64,000 nucleotides of DNA, from the NCBI GenBank assembly GCA_963662175.1, contig OY759219.1:27818908-27882907 (forward strand). Reading direction: 5' to 3'. The notes beneath the pieces are model-generated. The model searched no databases and had not been told where the DNA came from. It saw only the letters and a program-made list of their open reading frames with translations. The position numbers were made by a program, and so were the translations under genes. This document shows positions 30,470-41,919 of this stretch, piece by piece (position 1 is the first letter of the stretch; each line of letters starts with the position of its first letter). Source of the DNA: Aradus depressus. Its lineage: Eukaryota; Arthropoda; Insecta; Hemiptera; Aradidae.

Positions 30470-30581
30470 ATAATTGAAAATTATAACATCATGAATGTAC
30501 TGTCGAGGAACTGAATAGCGTTATAGAAGATATTGGGACAAAAATCAAAGTTCCCCGGGCAACGCCGGGTATTACTGCTAG

Positions 30582-32354
30582 TCTATATAAATAAAGCTGA
30601 AACGGGGTTTGTGTGTGTGTTTGTTTGTATGTTTGTTCCAGCATCACGCCCAAACGGCTGGACGGATCTTCATGAAACTTCACATGTAGCATTCTTTTGA
30701 GCCCGATTGAATAATAGGCTATGTGGCGTCCCAGAATTTTGAACGGTAGGGAGGGTTGTAAGGGGGCCTAAGTATATAAATAGTCCTACCTCATTACGGT
30801 TGGTCGGATTGTCACGAAATTTCACATGTAGTATTCTTAAAGACCAAATAGAAATATGAGGTGTGTGGCGTACCAAAATTTTGAACGGGAGGGGGGGTTG
30901 TGGGGGGGCCTAAGTATAAATATAGAGCTAGCGCATTAACGGTTGGTCGCATTGTCACGAAGTTTCACATGTAGTATTCCTGAAGACCAAATAAAAAAAA
31001 AGGTGTGTGGCGTCCCAAAAATTTGAACGGGGGGAGGGGGGGGGGGTAGGCCTAAGTATAAATATAGTGCTGGCTCATTAACGGTTGGTCAGATTGTCAC
31101 GAAATTTCACATGTAGTATTTCTGAAAGTCAAATAGAAAAATAGGCGGTGTGACGGCTCAAAATTTTGTACGGGAGGGGGGGTAGTGGCGGGGGGCCTAA
31201 GTATAAATATAGTGCTAGCTCAATAACGGTTGGTCGTATTGTTATGGAATTTCACATGTAGTATTCTTAAAAGTCAAATAGAAATATAGGGTGTATATGT
31301 CACAAAATTTTGAACGGGAGGGTGGGTTGATGGGGGCCTAAGTATAAGTATAGTGATGTCATTAACGGATGATCGGATTGTCACGAAATTTCACATGTAG
31401 TATTCATAAAGGCCAAATAGAAAAATAGGGTGTGACGTCAAATAATTGTGAACGGGAGGGGGGGTATGGGGGTAGGCCTAAATTTGAAGATAGTGATAGG
31501 TCATTAACGGATGATCGGATTGTCATGGAATTTCACATGTACTATTATTGATGGCCAAATAGAAAAATACACTAGCTGTGATGCCCAGTGGTTCTAACTA
31601 CGTACTAGCTGTGGGGTCCGCCGGTACAAAAACATACTAGCTGTGATGCCCAGCGTTTCTAACTAGGTACTAGCGGTGGGGTCCGCCGTTGCAGAACACA
31701 TACTAGCTGTGATGCTGAGCGTTTCTAACTACGTACTAGCTGTGGGGTCCGCCGTTGCAAAACACATACTAGCTGTGATGCCCAGTGGTTCTAACTACAT
31801 ACTAACTGTGGGGTCCGCTGTTGCAAAGCACTTAATAGCTGTAGGGCCCAGCGTTCCTAAAAACGTACTATCTGTGGGGTCCGCTGTTGCAAGGCACTTA
31901 CTAGCTGTGATGCCCAGCGTTCCTAATTACGTACTAGCTGTGGGGTCCGCTGTTGCGAGGCACATACTAGCTGTGATGCCCTGTGGTTCTAACTACATTC
32001 TATCTGTGGGCTCCGCAGTTGCAAGGCACTACTAGCTGTAGGGCCAAGCGTTCCTAAAAACGTACTAGCTGTGGGGTCCGTCGTTGCAAAAACATACTAG
32101 CGGTGATGCCCAGCGTTTCTAATTAGGTACTAGCGGTGGGGTCCGCCATTGCAGAACACGTACTAGCTGTGATGCTGAGCGTTTCTAACTACGTACTAGC
32201 TGTGGGGTCCGCCGTTGCAAAAACATACTAGCGGTGATACCCAGAGTTTCTAATTAGGTACTAGCGGTGGGGTCCGCCGTTGCAGAACACATACTAGCTG
32301 TGATGCTCAGCGTTTCTAACTACGTACTAGCTGTGGGGTCCGCCGTTGCAAAAA
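30582..32354 (+). mobile_element. Helitron unit III, 5' end intact, runs into the satellite
   Basis: Begins TCTATATAAATAAAGCTG at 30582 directly after CTAG of unit II. A 137-bp array runs to about 31570 with more diverged units, then a 66-bp array runs to 32354. In place of a 3' hairpin, the sequence switches mid-unit ('ttgcaaaaa|ctatttaacgg') into the 441-bp satellite. Confidence 0.75.
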
Positions 32355-34456
32355 CTATTTAACGGTTTATAGGCTTAATAATTGTTAAAACTGATACGAC
32401 AGATTCAGATTTATCCGGAAAGTCCCATCCGAAGGACGACGTGCTCAAGGCATTCAACCTAAGTAGAAATTGACCTACCCAGGTTTATTTACATAACATA
32501 CGTCTCATTATCGAGTACCTCACATTCGAAAAAGCCCTGGATCATTGCTTAATGTCCCATCCGAAGGACGACGTGCTCAAAGTTATTTTTAGCTTCCCGA
32601 TTAAAACATCTGACCTAAGTGCCTCAACTAGATTTCTAAGTGGCGATCCTGAGCTCGGTAGACTCCATTCTTCAAATTTCTTGTTTTTTAACGGTTTATA
32701 GATTTAATAATTGTTAAAACTGATAGAGAACGACCGGATTATCTGAATCCTACACAAAAATCAAAATAAAAATGTTTTTCAAAAAATTTGCGCTATTTAA
32801 CGGTTTATAGGCTTAATAATTGTTAAAACTGATACGAGAGATTCAGATTTATCCGGAAAGTCCCATCCGAAGGACGACGTGCTCAAGCCTATTTTCAACC
32901 TAAGTGATATTTCATCTACCCAGGTTTATTTACATAACATACGTCTCATTATCGAGTACCTCACATTCGAAAAAGCCCTGGATCATCGCTTAATGTCCCA
33001 TCCGAAGGACGACGTGCTCAAAGTGTTTTTTAACTTCCCGATTGAAACATCTGACCTAAGAGCCTCAACTAGATTTCTAAGTGGCGATCCTGAGCTCGGT
33101 AGACTCCATTCTTGAAATTTCTCGCTTTTTAACGGTTTATAGATTTAATATTTGTTAGAACTGATAGAGAACGACCGGATTATCTGAATCCTACACAAAA
33201 ATCAAAATAAAAATGTTTTTAAAAAAATTTGCGCTATTTAACGGTTTATAGGCTTAATAATTGTTAAAACTGATACGACAGATTCAGATATATCCGGAAA
33301 GTCCCATCCGAAGGACGACGTGCTCAAGGCTATTTTCAACCTAAGTGAAATTTCACCTACCCAGGTTTATTTACATAACATACGTCTCATTATCGAGTAC
33401 CTCACATTCGAAAAAGTCCTGGAACATCGCTTAAAGTCCCATCCGAAGGACGACGTGCTCAAAGTTATTTTTAGCTTCCCGATTAAAACATCTGACCTAA
33501 GTGCCTCAACTAGATTTCTAAGTGGCGATCCTGAGCTCGGTAGACTCCATTCTTGAAATTTTTCGCTTTTTAACGGTTTATAGATTTAATATTTGTTAAA
33601 ACTGATAGAGAACGACCGGATTATCTGAATCCTACACAAAAATCAAAATAAAAATGTTTTTCAAAAAATTCACGCTATTTAACGGTTTATAGGCTTAATA
33701 ATTGTTAAAACTGATACGACAGAGTCAGATATATCCGAAAAGTCCCATCCGACGGACGACGTGCTCAAGGCTATTTTCAACCTAAGTGAAATTTCACCTA
33801 ACCAGGTTTATTTACATAACATACGTCTCATTATCGAGTACCTCACATTCGGAAAAGTCCTGGAACATCGCTTAAAGTCCCATCCGAAGGACGACGTGCT
33901 CATAGTTATTTTTCACTTCCCGATTAAAACATCTGACCTAAGTGCCTCAGCTAGATTTGTAAGTGGCGATCCTGAGCTCGGTAGACTCCATTCTTCAAAT
34001 TTCTCGCTTTTTAACGGTTTATAGATTAAATATTTGTTAAAACTGATAGAGAACGACCGGATTATCTGAACTCCACACAAAAATCAAAATGAAAACGTTT
34101 TTCAAAAAATTCGCGCTATTTAACGGTTTATAGGCTTAATAATTGTTAAAACTGATACTACAGATTCAGATATATCCGGAAAGTCCCATCCGAAGGACGA
34201 CGTGCTCAAGGCTTTCAACCTAAGTGGAAATTGACCCAGGTTTATTTACATAACATACGTCTCATTATCGAGTACCTCACATTCGAAAAAGCCCTGGATC
34301 ATCGCTTAATGTCCCATCCGAAGGACGAAGTGCTCAAAGTTATTTTTAACTTCCCGATTAAAACATCTGACCTAAGTGCCTCAGCTAGATTTCTAAGTGG
34401 CGATCCTGAGCTCGGTAGACTCCATTCTTCAAATTTCTTGCTTTTTAACGGTTTAT
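32355..34456 (+). repeat. 441-bp satellite array B, about four and three-quarter monomers
   Basis: Starts mid-monomer. Monomer starts at 32699, 33140, 33581 and 34022; the last is 434 bp. Open frames at 32879, 33320 and 33761 are exactly 441 bp apart. The antisense SINE block lies in every monomer. Confidence 0.9.
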
Positions 34457-34645
34457 AGATTTAATATTTGTTAACTGACAGAGCCATAGAGTGTGCTGGT
34501 TTCGGATTATGCCAACGTCAGCACAACGTTCAGACTGACTTTAAATATGGTGACACCGATCCACTATGGAAGAAAAATGCCAAAAAAAAAAAGATGTATG
34601 TATAGATATGAACACAAATTAAAACTTGTGTACATTGTGATATAA
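34457..34645 (+). repeat. satellite-to-Helitron linker, second copy
   Basis: Near-identical to 28046-28226 up to 'ttgtgata', then 'taa' and the TC of unit IV. Confidence 0.8.
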
Positions 34646-37135
34646 TCTATATTAATAAAGCTGAAACGGGGTTTGTTTGTTTGTTTGTTTGTATGTATGT
34701 ATGTATGTTTGTTCCAGCATCACGCCCAAACGGCTGGACGGATTTTTATGAAACTACCCATGTAGCATCCTTTTGAGCCCGATTGAATAATAGGCTATGT
34801 GGCGTCCCAAAATTTTGATCGGGAGGGGGGGTTGTAAGGGGGCCTAAGTATATAAATAGTGCTAACTCATTAACTAATGGTCGAATTGTCATGAAATTTC
34901 ACATGTAGTATTTTTAAAAGCCAAATAGAAAAAAAAGGTGTGTGGCGTCCCAAAGTTTTGAACGGGAGGGGGGGTTGTGGGGGGGCCTAAGTATAAATAT
35001 AGAGCTAACTCATTAACTAATGGGCGAATTGTCATGAAATTTCACATGTAGTATTTTTAAAAGCCAAATAGGAAAAAAAGGTGTGTGGCGTCCCAAAGTT
35101 TTGAACGGGAGGGGGGGTTGTGGGGGGGCCTAAGTATAAATATAGAGCAATCTCTTTAACGGTTGGTCGGATTGTCACGAAATTTCACATGGAGTATTCC
35201 TGAAGGCCAAATAGAAAAATAAGGTGTGTGGCGTCCCAAAGTTTTGAACAGGAGGGGGGGTTGTGGGGGGGCCTAAGTATAAATATAGTGCTAACTCTTC
35301 AACGATTGGTCGGATTGTCACGAAATTTCAGATGTAGTATTCCTGAAGTGAAATAGAAAAATAGGCGGTGTGTGAACAGGCTCAAAATTTTGTACGGGAG
35401 GGGGGGTAGTGGCGGGGGGGCCTAAGTATAAATATAGTGCTAGCTCTTTAACGGTTGGTCGTATTGTCATGGAATTTCACATGTAGTATTCATAAAGGCC
35501 AAATAGAAAAATAGGGTGTGACGTCAAAAAATTGTGAACGGGAGGGGGGTTATGGGGGTAGGCCTAAATTTTAAGATAGTGATAGGTCATTAACGGATGA
35601 TCGGATTGTCATGGAATTTCACATGTAGTATTATTGATGGCCTAATAAAAAAATACACTATGTGACATCTTAAAAATTTGGGAGGGGGGGCTAAGCATAA
35701 AAATAATGCTGAATCATTGAAGGGTAATCGGATTGTCATGAATTTCACATGTAGTAGTAGTAACTATGTATTCGCTGTGGGGTTCACTGTTGCAAGACAT
35801 TTACTAGCTGTGATGCCCAGCGTTCCTAATATCGTACTAGCTGTGGGGTCCGCGGTTGCAAGGCACTTACTAGCTGTAGTGCTCAGCCCCAGCGTTCCTA
35901 ACTATGTACTGGCTGTGGGGTTCGCTGTTGCATGGCACCTACAAGACATTTACTAGCTGTGATGCCCAGCGTTCCTAATTACGTACTAGCTGTGGGGTCT
36001 GCTGTTGTAAGGCGCTAGCAGTGAGGCCCAGCGTATTTAATTACGTAGGTACTAGCTGTGGGGTCCGCCGTTGCAAAACTCATACTAGCTATGATGCCCT
36101 GTGGTTCTAACTACATACTATCTGTGGGGTCCGCAGTTGCAAGGCCACCTACTACCTGTAGGGCCCAGCGTTCCTAAAAACGTACTAGCTGTGGGGTCCG
36201 TCGTTACAAAAGCATACTAGCTGTGATGCTCAGCGTTTCTAACTACGTACTAGCTGTGGGGTCCGCCGTTGCAAAACACATACTAGCTGTGATGCCCAGT
36301 GGTTCTAACTACGTACTAGCTATGGGGACCGCTGTTGCAAGGCACTTACTAGCTGTGATGCCCAGCGTTCCTAACTTCGTACTAGCTGTGGGGTCCGCTC
36401 TTGCGAGACACATACTAGCTGCGGTGACCAGCGTTCTAACTACGTACTAGCTGTGGGATCCGCCGTTGCAAGGCATATACTACCTCTGGTGCCCAGCGTT
36501 CCTAACTACGTACTAGCTGTGGTGCCCAGCGTTGCAAGGCATATATTAGCTGTGGTCACAAACGTTCTTAAGTTCGCACTGACTAGGACGTCCAGCGAAG
36601 CTAAGTATTCACTAGCTGTGGTTTCCGCCGTTGAAAGGCGCATACTAGCTGTGGTGCCCAGGGGTCCTAAAAACTTACTAGCGTTGCTATAGTTGAAGGA
36701 CTATAAGCCTTATTCCGTATGAATAATTGAAAATTATAACATCATGAATGTACTGTTAAAGGGTAAGCGGATTGGCATGAATTTCACATGTAGTAGTAGT
36801 AACTATGTATTCGCTGTGGGGTCCGCTGTTGCAAGGCATTTACTAGCTGCGGTCAATAGCGTTCTTAAGTACGCACTGGCTAGGATGTCCAGCGATGCTA
36901 AGTATTCACTATCTGTGGTTTCCGCCGTTGAATGACGCATACTAGCTGTGATGCCCAGGGGTCCTAAAAACTTACTAGCTGGGGTGTTTGACGTTGAAGG
37001 ACTATAAGCCTTATTCCGTATGAATAATTGAAAATTATAACATCATGAATGTACTGTTGAAGAATTTAAAAGACTTATAGGAGATATTAGTAGAAAAGTC
37101 AAAGTTCCCCGGGCAACGCCGGGTATTACTGCTAG
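34646..37135 (+). mobile_element. Helitron unit IV, both termini present (2490 bp)
   Basis: 5' A|TCTATATTAATAAAGC at 34646 and 3' hairpin plus CTAG|T at 37132-37135, the expected A/T insertion context. Inside are a GTTTGTTTG and GTATGTAT microsatellite, a 137-bp array (about 34800-35680), a 66-bp array (35760-37000) and the 'ggactataagccttattccg' block present twice. No Rep/helicase is encoded. Confidence 0.8.
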
Positions 37136-37169
37136 TAATCAATAAATATTGAATATAAATAAATAAAAT

Positions 37170-37242
37170 AATGTGATTAATGTAAAAATAAAATAAATAA
37201 ACAATTATTGTTTATTTATTTTATTTTTATATTAATCACATT
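37170..37242. repeat. near-perfect palindrome, 73 bp
   Basis: 'aatgtgattaatgtaaaaat' on the left against its reverse complement with one change on the right. Centre at 'caattattg'. Confidence 0.85.
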
Positions 37243-37545
37243 TTCACAACTCATTCATTACAAGGGCAGTTATTAGAGTTTTTATGTTAAGTTTCCACCC
37301 TAACACCCTCTTCTCTTCGGCCGATTTGGCTGAAAATCAATAGGTGCCGTCCGTATAGGGTTCTGGATACATATATAAAAATTCATGTCAATACATTCAT
37401 TTTATCGGGAGTTATCGTTTTCACAGACACAGACAGACATTTTTTTTTTTGGAATCAGAGGATAGGAAAACATAATATTACGTTGAAATCTCTGCAACGT
37501 ATTTTCTGCCGATTACTTTATATATCTGGGGAAGTAAAACGTCAA
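37243..37545 (+). repeat. interspersed repeat family A
   Basis: Shows 'gggcagttattagagttttt', 'ggccgatttggctgaaaatc', 'caataggtgccg', 'gggttctggatac', 'caatacattcattttatcgg', 'cacagacacagacagaca', a T-run and the 'ctggggaagtaaaacg' end. This is the most complete single-unit copy. Positions 37546-38036 are AT-rich with nothing recognised. Confidence 0.65.
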
Positions 37546-38036
37546 GTGATGAGTTCAAATGTAAATATGGCTCTTGATTTATTTTGATTCTCTTCAGATT
37601 AACATAAATTGTAGCTTATGCTAAATACTTGAATATAAAAATGGAAAGAAGGCCGATAAATCACAAGAAAAAGAGGAAAGCTGACAACAGAAAGATTGAA
37701 TACAACAAAATATAATTATAAATAGTTCAGACGTAAATTGTTAAATTTTATCTATCGAAAAGAATTTTAAAAAAATACAAAAAGCTTTCCCAGAACGAAT
37801 TTTATAATTGTAATGAAATTTAAACAAAAAATCGCAGGGAAACTAACTTTTCTTTTAAAGTTAGCCAAAAGATTTATGTTTTAAATCTCTTCAATTGTTG
37901 TTCTGTTTTTATTTTTTTTTGTTATTTATTGTTGTTCTGTTGAAACTATTCTTTTATACAATTGGATATAAAGAAAACACAAATCATATGATTTTTAAAA
38001 ATATGAATAAATGTTTCGAAAACGGATAAATATATA

Positions 38037-38155
38037 TTTAGGGTAGGCAAAATTTAGGACTCCCACAGTAGAGTCGGGCTCATGTCCACCAGAGTGACGA
38101 AAGAGCGCTCTGGTAGTAGGCGATATGACCTCGTAGTTAAAGCCCGGGCTAACCC
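38037..38155 (+). repeat. SINE S1, 3' third
   Basis: From 'tttagggtaggcaaaattta' to 'cctcgtagttaaagcccggg', then 'ctaaccct'. Confidence 0.85.
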
Positions 38156-38223
38156 TATTTAGAAGCCGCTTCGATCGATTTGACCATAACACCTCTATTA
38201 TATCTAAGATATAGGTACTATGA

Positions 38224-38258
38224 TCCGAAGAAGGGATGTGTTCCGAAATATTGTCAAA
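38224..38258 (+). other. degenerate hammerhead-like motif
   Basis: CCGAAGA in place of CTGAAGA, an extra A, helix II GGGA/TTCC with loop TGTG, GAA, then ATAT. Retains the layout but not the core. Confidence 0.25.
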
Positions 38259-38507
38259 CCAAAGTGAAATGCTGGAAAAAAGTAACCAACAATCACAGAG
38301 AAGCCTAAAAAACAGATAGTACTCTTCCCTTTTTTTTGTGTGTTTGTTTATAACGACAATAATGTGATAATTGTTATACATAATTGTTATAACTGTAATG
38401 AAGTTTTTTTCCAACATACCAAAACAAATCTCCAGTTCCTATATATATAAGGGATAAGATAAGATCCTATACTTTTGCATATTTATATTTTATATTTATA
38501 TAGGTAT

Positions 38508-38540
38508 TCATTGATGTGCCACTGATGATGACGAAAATTA
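38508..38540 (+). repeat. family C fragment
   Basis: 'gtgccactgatgatgacg' matches the family C core, then diverges. Confidence 0.45.
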
Positions 38541-38648
38541 AAAACATTGGGAATATGAGAAATCTCGTCCAACTATGCTGGATTTCATTCTACTTGTGCT
38601 TTGAATCCTCCAAATACTCTGAGTACCTACTAAAGTAATGGTACTTAC

Positions 38649-38902
38649 ATGAAATCCTGAACCGTCTTCAAATGGCCGCAGTTGAAAGTAAAGTGCCCAA
38701 GGGAATGTGATGGTTAGTGAGCAGACCCAAATGAAAATGACGGTGGTTCGAACGACCCGGGAAGTGACCCGCCACTTCATCGGGTAACAGATGGCAAGGA
38801 ATCGTTCAGCAGAGATGGCAACCAGAGTCTGAATGGAAGCGTTGACAGAGACCCCTTGCAGGTAGGGAATCGTCTTGCACACGACCCAGCCCATCGTCCA
38901 AG
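38649..38902 (-). CDS. neuropeptide GPCR exon (TM3 to start of ECL2)
   Basis: Internal exon of a class A GPCR, 254 bp. The acceptor reads TATATTGCAG|CT (intron side 38903-38904) and the donor TTTCAT|GTAAGT (38647-38648). The exon enters in phase 1 and leaves in phase 0. Its 84 residues begin WTMGWVVCKTIPYLQGVSVN, with the conserved TM3 cysteine at residue 8. They continue through TM3 to the E-R-F version of the DRY motif (residues 32-34), then AICYPMKW in loop 2, and TM4 with the invariant tryptophan (IFIWVCSLTITFPWAL). The last part, YFQLRPFEDG, starts extracellular loop 2. The style fits insect peptide receptors; I cannot settle which (SIFamide/NPFF-like, trissin and CNMamide types were considered). 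Other exons are not visible in this window, so introns are long. This is the only clear host coding segment. Confidence 0.8.
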
Positions 38903-39117
38903 CTGCAATATAACACAATTCAAAGATTTAATGATAGTTTAAGTAAACAATAAAAACAATTACAAAAATGTTGGAGTTCGTTCCAGAACATACATTTTTC
39001 AACTACTATAAGTGTCTAGTAAGGCATGTATTCAAGAATAACTCTTGACAATGTTGAATTTTGATCCAAACAATTTAAAATAGATCTTATTGAAAAAGCA
39101 ATTTCAAAGTAAATAAC
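38903..39117 (-). other. intron sequence upstream of the GPCR exon
   Basis: Lies 5' of the exon on the minus strand. Pyrimidine-rich text precedes the acceptor. No other exon seen. Confidence 0.5.
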
Positions 39118-39300
39118 AGGATTTTCTTACAATTTCTCCCTTCCCCCTCTCAAGTTCTTTTCATATACTCATTACTGGGCATATGAAAGAAATTTGTTAG
39201 CGTTAGCGGTTTTCTTTGTTTCATAATACAGCATAATTCTGAGAAAGATTTTCTTTCAAGGGGATAGGAAAATTTTCTGTAAAAAAGTGGATGTTATATA
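39118..39300. repeat. diverged MITE related to 51592-51814
   Basis: Has 'acaggattttcttaca', 'actgggcatatgaaagaaa', 'ttgtttcataatacagcata' and 'ctgtaaaaaagtgg', in the order of the copy at 43449-43691. Confidence 0.45.
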
Positions 39301-39639
39301 AAGTCATGTTATTACCACTTCAGATATTCTTCTAATTTTTAATAAAAAAAACGACCAATAATAAAAGCTTCTAAAAGTCGTGGTCCTATCCCAAATCTAA
39401 GGGTATTTTGTTAGTTGGAAATGTAATAATGAAAATTTTTGTTAAGAATTAATTTTTCGATAGAGCTAACCGTTTTCGAGTAAATCAAGTAAACATCTAA
39501 AAAAATGTTTCTTAGGATAATTTTCGGTATCTCGCAAAATGTCTATTCTTTAAAAAACGATATTCCATATAAAATATGCTTTTTAGGTATTTCAACAAGT
39601 TTTATTTGAAGATATGTGTGGTTAGGTTATAAATATAAG

Positions 39640-39860
39640 CAGTGTCTTGTAAATTACACTTAAGTCCTGAAGTAAAGTGGTCTCAATTTTCGTCCGATTT
39701 TGGCCAAAATTTAATCAGAAACTAAGTTCGCTCAAATGACATCTTCAGGCGCTCACACATGTTCCAATCACATACACACACACAAACATGATCGCGAAAA
39801 CTGTGAAAACGTGTTCAAGGGACCTTAAAATATGAAATTCCATTGATATGGAGGAAAGGA
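39640..39860 (+). repeat. interspersed repeat family B
   Basis: 'ttgtaaattacacttaagtc', 'cgaagtaaagt'-like text, 'tggccaaaatttaatcagaa', 'gatcgcgaaaactgtgaaaa' and 'gtgttcaagggacctt'. Gap 39861-40169 holds nothing recognised. Confidence 0.55.
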
Positions 39861-40169
39861 AATATGAAAGGATGTCTTCCTAACCGATTCATATTTCGTG
39901 AAAAATGCATAGGACGGTAGTTGTAAGGATACTGCATTATACTTAGTTGAAGATCACATCCTCACCGTGCCACGGAATAAATGTCCTAGTTACAAATTTC
40001 ATTTCAGATTAAACCAAGCATATTTAATCATCCATAGTAAAGGGGTATTGTATGATTTATTCCCTCAGCCATTAGGCGTTACGACCAGTTGTTAAACTAT
40101 TAAGACTGGGTGGTGTCCGAGGAGCGATTATGACGGAAGGTCTGAACTAAGTGTCATAAGGGTTCTAAT

Positions 40170-40470
40170 CAGTAAATGACTAATGAGCGTCCAGAATACC
40201 CAGTCCCAAGGACATCCCTCTTAATAAACGTCCAGAATACCCAGTCCCAAGGGCATTCTTTTTCATGGACGTCTAGAAACTCCGGTCCCAAGGATATCCC
40301 TCTTAATGGACGTCCAGTAACTCATGTCCCAAGGACATCCCTCTTAATAAATGTCCAGAATACACAGACCCAAGGACATTCCTCTTCATGGACGTCCAGA
40401 AACTCAGGTCCCAAGGATATCCCTCTTAATGACCGTCCAGAATACCCTGTCCTAAGGCCATCCGTCCCCC
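40170..40470 (+). repeat. tandem array, about 42-bp unit
   Basis: Seven units of 'cgtccagaatacccag', 'tcccaaggacatccctctt' and 'aatgga' or 'aataaa'. The reading frame at 40176-40502 is a product of the near three-fold period. Positions 40471-40944 hold nothing else. Confidence 0.9.
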
Positions 40471-40944
40471 TGATAATTACCAAGGCGGATCCAATTCCAT
40501 GAAATGCCTTTCAAACCCTTGTCAAACAAACGTCTGTTCTCTGACCACAATTCTAACAACCCTTAGAAGTTCTTAACTTCTTTCGCGCTAATTCGATTCA
40601 CTTCTATTTGGGAGGTACTAATTCCCAGGTTAAACTGCTGGCCATTCAAACTCCAATGGCATCAAGCTCGCCATCAATCCATTATATACACGATAGAAAT
40701 GTTAAAAATAATTTATTCATTGATAGACAATAACATTAATGGTAATTTTTATGCAGCTATATTTCAAGTCATCGAAATATATCATAATAACGTTAAACAT
40801 TTCGGAAGACACCTCCCTTCCTCATTATCGATCTCATCATATGGACTTGAAAGTCAAAAAATCATCAAAACTTATGTATTACTTAGTACTTATGTACTTA
40901 TATATACATACTCATCACTACTCATTACTGTACTTATATATATA

Positions 40945-41467
40945 CAATGGCTGACCATCAGAGAGTTGTACTGCTTCTAAACCGGCCGTCCGCTCAGTCT
41001 CCCAATGGCTGACCATCAGAGAATTGTACTGCATCTAAACCGGTCTCCGCTCAGTCTCCCAATGGCTGACCAACAGAGAGTTGTACAGCTTCTAAACCGG
41101 CCGTCCGCTCAGTCTCCCAATGGCTGACCATCAGAGAGTTGTACAGCTTCCAAACCGGCCGTCCGCTCAGGCTCCCAATGGCTGACCATCAGAGAATTGT
41201 ACAGCTTCCAAACCGGCCGTCCGCTCAGTCTCCCAATGGCTGACCATCAGAGAGTTGTACAGCTTCTAAACCGGCCGTCCGCTCAGTCTCCCAATGGCTG
41301 ACCATCAGAGAGTTGTACTGCTTCCAAACCGGCCGTCCGCTCAGTCTCCCAATGGCTGACCATCAGAGAGTTGTACAGCTTCCAAACCGGCCGTCCGCTC
41401 AGGCTCCCAATGGCTGACCATCAGAGAGTTGTACTGCTTCTAAACCGGCCGTCCGCTCAGTCTCCCA
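40945..41467 (+). repeat. 58-bp tandem array, nine units
   Basis: Unit 'caatggctgaccatcagag', 'agttgtactgcttctaaac', 'cggccgtccgctcagtctcc'. Starts at 40945, 41003, 41060, 41118, 41176, 41234, 41292, 41350 and 41408. Very uniform. It is closed at 41475-41491 by an inverted partial unit. Confidence 0.95.
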
Positions 41468-41474
41468 AACCACT

Positions 41475-41491
41475 CTGATGGTCAGCCATTG
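41475..41491 (-). repeat. inverted partial monomer capping the 58-bp array
   Basis: 'ctgatggtcagccattg' is the exact reverse complement of the monomer start. Confidence 0.9.
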
Positions 41492-41773
41492 ATTGACTTG
41501 TGTCTGTCCTCCGTTCTCCCTAATCGAAAAACGATTCTCCAGGGGACATTTAGCTAGTTTCCTAATTTCCGGTCACATGTTCCCTAAGGGATTTTCATAG
41601 GGAAAAGGGAATGAGTTCTCATTCAATTTTCTTTCAATATCAACGATTTTCCATTCTCATTCTTTACCTTTAAACGAAAATTTTATTTTTATTTATTTAT
41701 TTCTTCAAAGAAGGTATTTTGTATAAAACAGTGTGTTCTAAAACCCCGCCCTGAAATACAGAATTATCCATCA

Positions 41774-41800
41774 CTAGCAGGATTATACGGCGTTGCACGG
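41774..41800 (-). mobile_element. Helitron-like 3' terminus
   Basis: The minus strand reads CCGTGCAACGCCGTATAATC, CTG, CTAG and T. It is a mutated form of the hairpin-CTAG end of the cluster. No 5' end identified. Confidence 0.5.
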
Positions 41801-41919
41801 AAGTAAAGTAGCCCTTCGTGGCTATCACTTTGTTGTTACTATCAAAAACATGAAACACAGAAGCATGCAAGCGAAACTGTTTTCATATGTGATACTAAGA
41901 ATCTTGCGGGACGAGATTT

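Larger units (their letters stand above)
28227..30581 (+). mobile_element. Helitron unit II with canonical 3' end
   Basis: Begins inside the 5' region ('acggctgaacggatttttat'), so the TC end is missing. A 137-bp array (about 28300-29430, eight units) and a 66-bp array (29440-30460) follow. It ends with hairpin CCCCGGGCAACGCCGGG and CTAG at 30578-30581. Unit III follows with no base between. It keeps the empty site for the gypsy insertion at 29828-29834. Confidence 0.8.

Noticed and set aside
26461..34458. A gene family of 75-87 codon proteins (HNIRLIIEYLTFEKALDHRL type)
   Set aside because: The frames are antisense SINE within a 441-bp satellite; the period is divisible by three, which alone keeps them open.
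40945..41467. CRISPR array
   Set aside because: The 58-bp units are contiguous with no unique spacers, and the setting is eukaryotic.
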